Below are positions 30,604-41,137 of a DNA stretch of 64,000 nucleotides, piece by piece. The notes under the pieces were generated by a model. The model did no database searches and was not told where the DNA came from. It was given only the letters and a program-made list of their open reading frames with translations. Every line of letters starts with the position of its first letter. Within the stretch, counting starts at the first letter, position 1. The position numbers and the translations under genes are program-made. Origin of the DNA: Brugia malayi (Eukaryota > Nematoda > Chromadorea > Rhabditida > Onchocercidae); the NCBI RefSeq assembly GCF_000002995.4, contig NW_025062477.1, positions 8,528,649-8,592,648 on the forward strand, written 5' to 3'.

Positions 30604-32193
30604 ATATTTTTTAAAGCATAATGCTACGAAACTGATCAAAACTGCAATTTTTTTCAAAAATTTTCAAAGCTTTTAGAAATCGTTGCAAAATTCTCGAATT
30701 ACACCACATCACGAGAGTCAGTCAATTTTCCATGCAAGTCGAGTATTCGTAGATCGTTCTCCTCGCACTATAAAGTGTGGAAAGCAGTGCGTAAACAGTG
30801 AAAAGTACGATGCCAATGAAGAAAGTCCACGACTGCTTCGCGCACAACCTGCCGTCGTTCTTAGCAGGCGAGGAGATCTCCATAAAATATGCTTTTAAAA
30901 ATTTCTCTTGATGAATGGCAACATTTAAGTAATTTCCAAGCATGGTAATTACCAGATCGGATTTTGGAATCACCTGATAAATGCTGAAGAAAGAGCGGAT
31001 ACCTTTAAGTTCAGAGATAAAATCTCTAAAACGCCATAAATCATCCATTTTTCATCTTTACTATTTTGTAGACAGCAAAGTTATGTGCATTCGAATAAAG
31101 GTTCACCATGTGAGTTGCGGAAAGTACATCAAATCGAAGGTCTCAATTCACTGTCTAATGTCACTGTTCTGGAATACCATCAACAGTTCAATCGGTAAAC
31201 AATTTGGCAATTGTTTACGTCTCATATCTTTTTAATTCAAAAATGTCACTTATTGCAGAATACTTAACTTTGAAGTTCGCAAATAAGCCATAATGCATAG
31301 GATGGTACACAGGTCATTTTTTTCAACTATGAACTGTTATCATCGAAAAAAGTTGATAACTTCCAGTTGTAAAAGCTCGAAGAGTTCAGAAACAATAGTA
31401 CCTGACCGAACTCATCGTCGAAAGAAGGAGAAAGACTGGAAGGAATCTGAAAATTTGTAGAAATTAAGGAAGTTGTGATATTGTGTGGAGCCATTCATTA
31501 CTGTAAAGTTCTGTCCTTTTTCACCTTGAATTCTGGTATTCTTAGCACGACAACGTTAGCAAAGTATTAATTACACTAGTTCGATGTGTTAAATAAAATC
31601 TATCTGCGATATATTGCAAAATTTCCCGCTATAAATCTAACTGATGCAGTATCAGTGGATCGAAAACCGGCTATTACAACGCTGCCACAGTCCGTTATTT
31701 GTGAAATATAGCGCAATTCATAATGATCGCAAATCTATCTAAGTATTGATAAGCCATAAGGAAAACAAAACCAGCTGAATTGACTGAGTACCAGGTTGCG
31801 TAAAATGTTTTAGCTCATGTGTCACCAGTGAATTTCATCGGAATCTCAAGTGTATTTCTAAGAATGCACAGACTTTTGAAATACTACGGCAGTGCAGTTA
31901 TGACAATAACTGATAAAATTTCTAAATGTTAATGAAACACTTTACATAAGAACAGTGAAGCTATGCAAACATAGATGAAAAAATGTAAAATACGTGTAAC
32001 ATTATTGTGAATCGTTTTGAAATCAAAAAAGCAACGATGACAGAAGTATTAGAAAGTGTTTATTGTCATCAAGAAAATTGTCTTCTGATTACAAGACTTC
32101 AGAAAATGATGCAGAAGTCGTTGTGATCACGAAAATTTTATCAGATATGTAACGGAATCTCTTCCCGATAAGTTTGTTTCATAAGAAACTCTG
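30604..32193. other. Region between two convergent genes
   Basis: It lies between the 3' ends of a plus-strand gene and the minus-strand DZIP1-like gene. It holds a 108-codon minus-strand open frame (30722-31048) and a 71-codon plus-strand frame (30683-30898) overlapping it; neither shows splice context or a recognised domain. Base composition at 30700-31250 is less AT-rich than the flanks, which could reflect an old coding relic. Confidence 0.45.
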
Positions 32194-33762
32194 TCATTTA
32201 CTATCGTCTTGTTTCTCGTCCTTGTGTCTCCGTTTCATGTGATCGTATAGGAATGTACTATGCAAAAACAGTTTGTTGCAACGATCGCACTAGAAATGAG
32301 TTTTGGAAATAAAATTTTTTTCTTAAAAAATTAGAATTAGTTTCGGGTTACGATAAATTAAATTTTAGGAAATCCCTGAAACTTCTACAATATGAAGCTT
32401 TTATAAAGCAGAAAATGTGCTTCAGAAAAAAACTGAATAATAACCTTGAACAAGGAATTTATTGTCTCCGGTCCATTGACAATTTCCTTTCGTAATTTTG
32501 AATTCTCTGTACTTATAAACTTCAGCTGATTTTGTAACTCTTCCACTTCCTTCACAAGTTCCGCTTGTGTTTTCTGAAAATACAATAACACAAAAGTTAA
32601 CTGAATCTAATTTTCTACAACCTGAAACTTTTAGCTTTCTCTATGTTTTATAAGACCACTGCATACGTACGCTGAAAAAAAAAAAAAACGCAATTAATGA
32701 AAGAATAAAGGTCAGGTAACAAAGATCTATGCAATAAAAAAAGGTTCAAATGTTGAACCAATCAAAAGAATACTGCCATTGCCATTTAAATTGTTCATCG
32801 AACAGAGTTTGACTCAGATGTTGTGTTCGCTTCAGCGCAATTGTTACACTAATGTTGCGCTAAGTGCAAATGAAGCTTACAATACATTCCATATTAATTA
32901 CTGAGAATATCATTGTGTTAATCATAGAACTAGTCTAGCTTTATCAATTACCGCATCATGTCAAACAAGTTATCTGCAGTTCAATTCTAATTAATGAAAA
33001 AGTATGACGACCAGAAATTTAGAAAAGGCAAATATGGATAGTCAAATAAACTGGTCAGGTCCTCAAGCTGCCTGCTGACAGTAATTCCATACATATTTGC
33101 TTTCGAATATTGCATTTTTTAAACATACCGCAGTTCTTTTTTTCCATTCGAAATACGAAATGATAAAATTATTAAATACAAAATGATAAACTCACATGAA
33201 ATGATAAAATTATTAAATACAAAATGATAAACTCACATGAAATGATAAAATTATTAAATACAAAATGATAAACTCACATGAAATGATAAAATTATTAAAA
33301 TATTTGAACTTACCAAAATGTATTCAATTTGCAACTGAGCTATTCGATATATTTTTAATAATCTTTCAATAGTACAATCGTCGTCCTTAACGAAAATTTT
33401 TTTAAAACAATCACTAACACACAATATTATGGTTGACACAAAAACCAGTTTTCTATTTTATTTTAATTTCATTTGAAATTATTCGTTTATGATATATTGC
33501 TCTTTCCCTGTTAACCTGTTTGTAAAATTTATTGCAAAAAGGTAGATTGACTAAAATTTTAGAATCAAATTTGAGTTCCAAAAAACTTTGCTTTAAGCAA
33601 GTGTTTTGAAACTTTTTTCGATCTTTTAAAAACATATAAAAATTTTTTTCAAATTAATTTTTACCGTTTCATCAATTTTACTCATTACAACGGATGGTAA
33701 TGCTCTTTGGAGAATATCGTAACTACCAATACCTTCTTCCAAAAGATTTAAACTTATTTCAT
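32194..33762 (-). CDS. DZIP1: DZIP1/Iguana-like ciliary protein, 3' exons
   Basis: DZIP1 (Iguana) acts at the basal body and transition zone in cilium assembly and, in vertebrates, in Hedgehog signalling. Minus-strand exons 33665-33762, 33314-33385, 32445-32573 and 32194-32289 are in phase and end in TGA. In order they encode: an N-terminal DZIP-like segment ([17 protein letters not shown]); the family signature [18 protein letters not shown]; a coiled coil ([17 protein letters not shown]); and a C2H2 finger, [20 protein letters not shown] followed by RH (Cys-x2-Cys-x12-His-x4-His), which matches the single finger of DZIP1. The protein stops 9 residues after the finger, far shorter than vertebrate DZIP1 (over 800 residues). 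The first listed exon begins in mid-codon, so at least one 5' exon is missing; none was confidently found. The combination of signature helix, coiled coil and finger makes the assignment firm. Confidence 0.85.
33157..33298. repeat. 41-bp tandem repeat, about 3.4 copies, intronic
   Basis: The unit beginning GAAATGATAAAATTATTAA repeats with period 41 at 33157, 33198, 33239 and (partial) 33280, essentially without divergence. It lies in the DZIP1-like intron immediately downstream (in transcript order) of the signature-helix exon. Confidence 0.93.
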
Positions 33763-36700
33763 CTGAAAACATTAAGAGTTTATCTAATTGGTCAACGATC
33801 AAAACTTTTCGTTATTTCTTTAAAGTAATGAAAAGCTGAAATTGAGCAGTAAAAAAGCAAACATCTTACTAAATCATCGAACAAATTTCAAAAGTACAAC
33901 TGAAGCAAATGCAACTTGCCAATAAACTTCCAGTCCGGTTTACAGTGGTTATTAAGCATAATTACACGGTGCCTCACATTCTAAACACAAGTTGTTTTGG
34001 TCATCGCCAATAAAACAGTGATGCTCTTAGGAGGTCATCTCATAGGAAAAAACGATATTGTCATGGTTACCTTGATATTGCATCGATAGCAGGTGAGTAC
34101 GAGAAAAGGAAAATACTTGCAAATTTACGCATTTCAATGAATTTATTGATTTTAATAACTAGCCAATAGGCCATTCACATAGCAACGTCGACCCGTTAGC
34201 GTTTATTTGGAGAGTTGGATTAAAAAAGAATCTGAATAAAATAATGTATAAACCTTTACGGTAAATTCGCTGATTGGAAAAATCATCGAAACACGTCATA
34301 CTGATGTGAGCATTAGAATTTTGATCTATGTCAAATATATCTATGTAGTATTTGTTGGCGAATATCCTAAAATCATTCAGCTTGTGATGTCTTTGGTTTT
34401 TAGATTTTACTTATTTACATCAGTTAGTTTTTGAGTAACCGTAAAGTTGGCTGGAGTCTAGGGTTGTTGAGTAAACTTATTTCAGATCTCTCCTTGTTTT
34501 CAATTTCCTTAGAAGTTTGATAATTTTGTTTTCAGTTTAACGACCAGAGAATAGAATGCTTTCTCTGGAGAAAACTGTTTTTTTATTGACAACACTGATT
34601 GAATCCAAAAATATTCTTAAAATTATATTCTAAATTTTATAGTAGGAAGAAAAAAATTCATGTACAATAGACTTTGTTGATACAATATTCTCTATTAATT
34701 CATTACAAATAGTAATATTTATGATGTATTCAACTGCGATGTATTCTGAAACCCGTAAAATATGAATAGCACGCTTTTATTACTCCTCTCTCATTTTATC
34801 TTATATGTTGTTTGTTTTACCCAAACATTTAACTTGACTTTGATTTGATTCCATTTTATTTAAAGAAATCATTTAATCCAATTTTCCAACAATTCATAAA
34901 CCTGTCATACCCAAAGTTACAAAGATAGTGAAGAAATGATGGGTGTAATGAAAATTTCCTTTAGACGTTAGTTTACAGAGTGAATTTTGCAGAAAGTTGT
35001 GTATCTCATAAGTTTTGACTTATTGAAAAATTCTGGGCATCAACTACCCTTAACTTATCATGCAATGCAAATAATTTATTCCTAATACATTAAACTGTGT
35101 TGCTATTCCTCATGCCTTTTTAATAAGGTCAAAGGGTAGTCAAGTTTCTTAGATTTTAATTTGAATTAATACAGGAGCTATATTTGTGCAGTACTATTGG
35201 CACGATTTAATGCACTTGAGCAACGCCATATTGGCTTATAGACCAGTCGTTATTCATATCTGCTATTTGTTTCATCTATTTAATTAATCAAATTTTATTT
35301 TGGTGGTTGAATGGAAGTAAAACAGTGGATATACTGGACCTCTTACCTGATAATAAGATGAATATTGTGTCAACATAATTATAAGTGATACTTGTTAAGA
35401 TGAAAAGATGTTTGCATACTAATAAAGTCATGATCTTGACAATGCCAGGAAACGGTTGCTGCCACTTATTTGACTTTTTCTGCCATTCATAAAAATAAAA
35501 ATTCAACGTCAACAATGCCAATTGAAGTAAGTGTATATTATATTATATAATGACATGTAAAGAACTATCTGTTCTTATTGCAGTTTGCCTGATCATTTCA
35601 AGTGCATGCATATACAATGGTTTTATGACAATGATTATGTAAACAATACAAATGTGTTTCACTAAACACGGAAGCAAATGAAGAAAAGGTACCGCTCAGT
35701 TCCAATATGATAACCAGGTACGGGTCTCCCACTCCACTGCTGGAATCAGAGGTCAGGTACAGACGAGTACATTCCCGTACAGACTGTCACAGACATGAGA
35801 AAGACAAACGAGGAAGTATCTGATCTTAGGGTCACGATAATATACAAAGAAAATGGCCTGAAACAGAGTGAGTCTTACCTGTTCTATTCTCGTAAATAAA
35901 GCTAGCTTAATATTTGCTTTGTTTTTTTCGGTAATTGTTTAAGTGTCTCTGCAAAATGTATTAGTGCCTTTGGTTTTATTCATCGTTTAGTAGAACATTT
36001 TACTTTATGCTTTCGATTTCTTGTCTTTTGCTACGAACGATTTGATAAACGATGATATATACCAACCTAATTTCATTCTACTGTGATTTCCAGAACATCG
36101 ATAAGTTCTTTTTCTTCAAGTAAGAGTTAAAATAATTCAACTAAGAATTTCTGAAGCAATCTTTTAGTAACTCTTAATTCATTCAAGCATTTATTGGAAT
36201 ATTTCGAAATGATTTTTTTACCAATTCGATAGTTTCTAAAAGACAAATCTCCTTGGCATCGTATCCGTGGAGAACTTTTACTCTATCTCAAAGTTTGCAT
36301 ACATCAAAACATAATTATGTTCTGCTTGAAACTGATTCTTGAAAAAAAGGCTGGATAAACACCGTCAATATTAAGAGTGAATCTGAAGTGAATTATTGGG
36401 CAAGAGAGACAGATGGATATTTAGAATCTGTAATAAGGATATTTTTCCTTTTTTTAATCAAGATTTGATGACGATGATGATAAAATCTAAGGTATGAATG
36501 AAGAAAAGTATGCGATGCAAAGTTCCAGCATGTGACTTCCTTCTGTCTCCTACAAATACAATACCAAATGGTTACAGTGTGCTAATATTTAAGTTTTTTC
36601 TTGAATGAAGCAGAGTTTGCATACAAAGGAAGCACTATATTACGGTATTAGAATTGCAGTTGTATTTAAAAAAAAACAATCACAAATAATGGCCTAAATA

Positions 36701-36937
36701 TATAACGGATCTAAAAGATAATCGTCCTCAAATTTTCCGCTTACTTACTGATTGAAATTATCAAATGTGATAAAGTCATTATCACATTTGATAATTTCAA
36801 ATTAAAAAAGAATGAAGCATGTTACTAGCAAATACGTGATGCTTTTGAATTTAACGAATCAGAAAAATAATATAATTAAGTTCAAAGAATAAAAAAGAAC
36901 AATGCGATAATGACTAATGGAAACTGGATGGTGAACT
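33763..36937. other. Long AT-rich stretch upstream of the DZIP1-like exons
   Basis: Probably intron and/or 5' flank of the minus-strand DZIP1-like gene. A 30-bp exon-like segment (about 33876-33905, minus) with good splice signals does not fit the reading phase. A perfect 22-bp hairpin lies at 36752-36800. No other coding exon can be supported. Confidence 0.4.
36752..36800. repeat. Perfect inverted repeat, 22-bp arms, 5-nt loop
   Basis: Left arm 36752-36773 starts TTGAAATTATCAAATG; right arm 36779-36800 is its exact reverse complement; the loop is AGTCA. It may be a MITE remnant, a cruciform or a structured RNA; nothing further is visible. Confidence 0.95.
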
Positions 36938-37226
36938 TCAGCAATTAATACTATCAGCTTCATCTCCATCTTCGCACATCTCATTACTGTCATCGATGAT
37001 TATGCCATCGTTGTCACTATCAGATGAGATGATGCTTTTTGTGAAAAAATTTCTCATTTAATTGCATTGAATTATCAGTGTCACATTTGTTCTCTTTATT
37101 CTTCTTTTTGACTTCTTTGACAATTTAATGATTGTTTCTTATTTATTTATTTATTTAAATCTCCTCTGAAGCTTACCTTTGATGCAGTAGTACTGAAGAA
37201 CAACCCGTGCCATTGTCACCTTGCAT
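36938..37226 (-). CDS. Possible two-exon micro-gene with SIM-like acidic motifs
   Basis: Candidate only. Exon A (37177-37226) starts at ATG and ends with a consensus donor AAAG/GTAAGC. Exon B (36938-37052) ends in TGA. Joined in phase they give 54 residues. The C-terminal part reads SIISSDSDNDGIIIDDSNEM followed by CEDGDEAD. Two hydrophobic cores (SIIS, GIII), each followed directly by acidic and Ser residues, fit the SUMO-interaction motif pattern with CK2-like sites. The acceptor used (AAATGAG) is weak. Without splicing, an ATG at 37055-37057 opens a 39-residue frame with the same tail. It could also be the last exon of a larger gene that includes the orphan exon at 37431-37551, although the phases tried do not join. 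No homologue is recognised. Confidence 0.3.
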
Positions 37227-37430
37227 TTACTTTCACTTTGATAAATATCTTTTATTATTATTCAAAGATATTGAGATTCAAAGAGTTTGAAAATTTATAG
37301 CAAAAGTATGATTTTAATCATGCTGAGAAACAACTAATAGTCCCTGATCCTTTCTAGACGAAAAGTAATAAAGAAAATTAAATAGTCGATTTGTCAATTT
37401 GGCATAATATTCCATAATAGAAATTTTTAC

Positions 37431-37551
37431 CCTGAATTGAGCGAAGTTCTTTGCAAATTTATTTTCCAGAATACAATCAGTTCCCGAGTTAAAATTGAGC
37501 TGTTTGAGCAACAGTTTTACTTCCGCGTTGCTCAACTGCTTATTGTGACAA
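37431..37551 (-). CDS. Orphan coding exon, family unknown
   Basis: A minus-strand segment with a strong TTTTCAG acceptor and a GTAAAA donor encodes about 40 residues in one open frame, including SNAEVKLLLKQLNFN and ENKFAKNFAQFR. It starts with one base of a split codon and ends in phase 0. It may be an N-terminal exon of the DZIP1-like gene 3.7 kb downstream, since DZIP1 begins with an F-x-F-R segment before its conserved domain, or part of a separate gene. No start codon or neighbouring exon could be tied to it. Confidence 0.35.
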
Positions 37552-40500
37552 CTGAAAACGTTTTTTCCTCTGGTATTTCATCGAGTGTTATACGCACGAA
37601 ATATCGATAGGGAGAGAGAGAGGAAGAGAGGTAGAGAGTGGGCGCAAAGGGAATGAAAAAAAGTTTTGGTCACCACCACACAAAAACATATTATTTTTGC
37701 TTTGAAACTAAACAGGACTACAACAGGCGGATTTTCCCATTGTCTGTAGCAGAGTTATAATTATTATTTGCACACGGAAGGAATTCACTTTATAATACTT
37801 TCTTGTTAATTTTGAGCAAGTTTGCATATCCAACCATGGATAGTTTTGTATCCATCCAGCCCATGCATACACCCGTGGGTAGAATATGCAACCCATGAGT
37901 AGAACACTTAATTCACGAATTTGTGGACAACACGTTGAAATGAGAATGCACATGCATGCATAAATGCTTCCTTTCCTCTCCTCTCTCTTCTCAATGATGA
38001 AACAATGATTAGAGAAAGATTTGGTGATATTTTTGAAATTCTGTGGGCATTGTTTGCTGAAGTCCACACAATTTTTTGAATGCACAAAAGGCAACGATGC
38101 CCCACCCTCTTTTTTGTTGCTGTTGAAAATTTTGAAAAACTGGTTGGATTTCCACTGGTAGCATTTAGTTCAGCTTGGTTTAGTTTAGTTTAGTTCATTT
38201 CGACCAGGAACTTACTAACCGAGACATTCGGCACACACTGGTACAATCCATTGAAATGCTTCCGAGATTTCGAAAATACTGGTTTTCTACATTAGGTAAA
38301 CAGCTTGAGCCATCGATGATGTACGGAATGGGAGGTTACCTTACCGTGCTTAAAACATTTCCAGAGCTTCAATGAATACAGTAATATAGAAATTCTTCAG
38401 TTGATGGTCACTTCTTCGACCACTACTAATTCTTGCATAGGCTAACGTATCTGATTCAGACAGTTGCTTATAATATTAGCTAGGAAAGGTTGTAACAACA
38501 TGTGATAATTTGCATTCATTAAAGATGAATAATGTTTTCTTCAGTCAAAAATTAACCTTACATGTAAATCTAAGCTGATCTCAACTAGTTGAAGTTTAAG
38601 ATACCCGATAGCTGCTAATTGCACATCATCTCTACTCCAGTTCACCTCTTAGCTCTTAGTGAGGGTAGTTTTATTGCTTAAATCGGCTTTTGCAAAACAA
38701 TAAGTTGCTGTCAACAGTTAAAGAAAATTTTTTTAACGTGACTATTTTCATTAAAGAGACCAATTACTCCAATGACATTGAGGAATTTTTTGAAAAAGTT
38801 GTCTTTTGTGAATATGAGAAATGGCATTGTTATTAATGTGACAAATTTGATTGTGCTTCAGTGGAAGTAGTTGTCGCCTTACCATTAATATTGCGTCAAC
38901 ATTTTGCAGTTTTTTTTTTTGTTTGGGCTGTCGAGAATAGCGGCCACTTGCCGAAGCAGTTGTCAACACCGATTACATTTTCTTGAAATATATGCTTTTA
39001 TTTGTTATCTCAGTATCTTTCCTATTATCATTTACTCCTACGTTTCTTATTTGACATTCAAATCGCTTTTTGACAAAATGCGCGAAAGATTTGAGAAGAA
39101 AAAGAAATAAGAGAATGTGGCATGATGTTGTCATTAAAATTTTTGTGCTTAGGATAGGATCTAAGTATTTTGTCAGCTATCCAGCTAGGTGTTGAGTGCA
39201 GACGGAATTTTCTGCATATTTTTTTTTTTTCAATTATTCCTTACTTATTAACATTTACGGCAATCTTCGCAATTTTTCTTTGCTAATAGCTTTCTTTTTT
39301 TCATGAAAATCTGCACCTGCCAATATTTAACATAAAAAACTCTGCAGGCGTTGCTTAATTGTAAGTTTCAAATGTTACCACAATAGTGAACTATGAAAGG
39401 CCGAATTTATTGGGAAAATAGATGTAATAAACAGAAAAAAATTAATTTGGTTTTTGCCAACAATAATTTGAAAAACCAGAAATCTGACTTTCAAATGAAA
39501 TACAAAAAAGCGGGTTTTATTGATATAAGGTCAGAACAGGAAAAAGTTTTTTTGACTTTTCTGTTATATCAAAAAATCGGTTCGCAAAAATGCGAAGTGT
39601 TTTTAAATTTTTATTACAAAATCCGAAAGTGACTTATGCGAAGAGCAAAGAAGACTGATGATGCAAAGATCAAGTTTTTATGGGCTAAAATTTCCCTTCC
39701 TTCGTTCTATTGAGATTTTCCATTGTATTTGTGTTGCAAAATTTTTATATTTAATCAAACTTCTTTTTTTGATGTTGTTCAATTGTTCAAAACATGTTCA
39801 TGTAACTAATTCAAATAAGTTGGTTAGATCGATAATTAAGTAATTAATTTTCTTTCCATAAAACTTATGCAAACGATTCAATTCGGTTCCTTCTCACATA
39901 TTTTTGATCGAGTAGTACGAACATTTTATGAATTTGATGCTATCATTTTTCTAATTCATAAATTCAAAAGCGTTATTATTTTCTAGAAGTTTATTTTCTA
40001 TTCCTTTTCTACTCCGTAAAGTTTATTTTCTAAAATTATTCAGTATGATGTTGGATTCTGTAAGTAAAATAATTCAAAAATTCCGAACTTGATTTATTCT
40101 CCAATTATCGCTTCATTTGTTTACTGGTAAAGGATTTGTCGCCACATTCTCAATTCTTTTTTCCGTTTTTGAAATTCCATTGCTAATAGTTTTACGATTT
40201 CCTAAATGTCTCTTTAAAAAAGTAATCTGTCAATTTGGAGAAAATTAGACATTTTCATTAATCGACGATGGGCAAATCCATCAGTTTAGTTTCACCAAAC
40301 TTTTTTCAAATTGGTGCGAAAAATCGAATTTTTATGAAATCGAACTTCGATGAACAAGTCCCAAGGGGTTTGATTTTTATAGATCCGCCTTTTTGTTGCC
40401 TATTATTCCTACCGCACATTTGAACGAATAAAAATATTTTCGATGGATTTTAATTTCCTGGTAACAACGATCTGCCATGATTTAGAGCAATTGAAGGTCA

Positions 40501-41137
40501 TCGGTTTAGAATTTACTGAAATTTCAACTGTTCTCAATTCCGTTCTAATGAATGAAGAGGAAGTAATTCAATCAGTTCTTTAAAAAGGAATGATTCGTTG
40601 CTTTTAGAGAGATTAAAAGTTAAATGTATTAGATTTTTTATGCTTTTCAACCTTTCATTTGAATCTGGTGTTCAGCTCTTCAGAAAACTTAAATAAGTGT
40701 TTAATTTTGAATTTAGGCGCCTTAATTTGACATTCAGTTGAATCGACCATTCTATTCTGGACGATTCGATGCTACAAAATCTGGTAGGACTTCACATCAG
40801 ATTAATAACTTATTTTCAACACCTGTATATTCGCTTCCTTAGTTTGAAACTTTAAAACTTGAACAATTGAGTAGATAATTGTTAAATTTATTTTTGACTA
40901 ATGCAAAATTTTTGGAAAATCCAAGTTTTTTAAATTTATCAAAGTCGCGATGAAGACAAGATCGACTAAAATCCCCTTATAGAAAAAGTTCGGATGCGAA
41001 TTTATATGTGAATCAAATTAGGTAAAAAGTAACTCCAGTGTTTTATAGCATATTGCAGGGAATAACCACATTATTTCTACGCAAGTATATTATCACCTTT
41101 AAAGTAATAAAAAGTGCGATTTGCTTCTTTTTTGCAG
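37552..41137. other. Gene-poor region before the zinc-finger gene
   Basis: No exon can be supported. A GA-rich run lies near 37608-37636 (GGGAGAGAGAGAGGAAGAG), followed by a short TTTAG-repeat near 38175-38195. Open frames around 38904-39110 and 39393-39632 lack splice context and domains. The 5' end of the zinc-finger gene should lie in the right part, but its first exon was not found. Confidence 0.4.

Noticed and set aside
30722..31048. 108-codon minus-strand open frame with a hydrophobic stretch
   Set aside because: No splice signals, no recognised domain and an overlapping plus-strand frame of equal quality; too weak to call a gene.
33876..33905. 30-bp minus-strand exon-like segment with TTTGCTTCAG acceptor and GTAAGATG donor
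   Set aside because: None of its open frames joins the next DZIP1-like exon in phase.
36752..36800. Hairpin as a miRNA precursor
   Set aside because: A 5-base loop and 22-bp stem are too short for Drosha/Dicer processing.
39393..39632. 79-codon plus-strand Lys-rich frame
   Set aside because: Composition follows A-rich DNA; no acceptor, donor or homologue seen.
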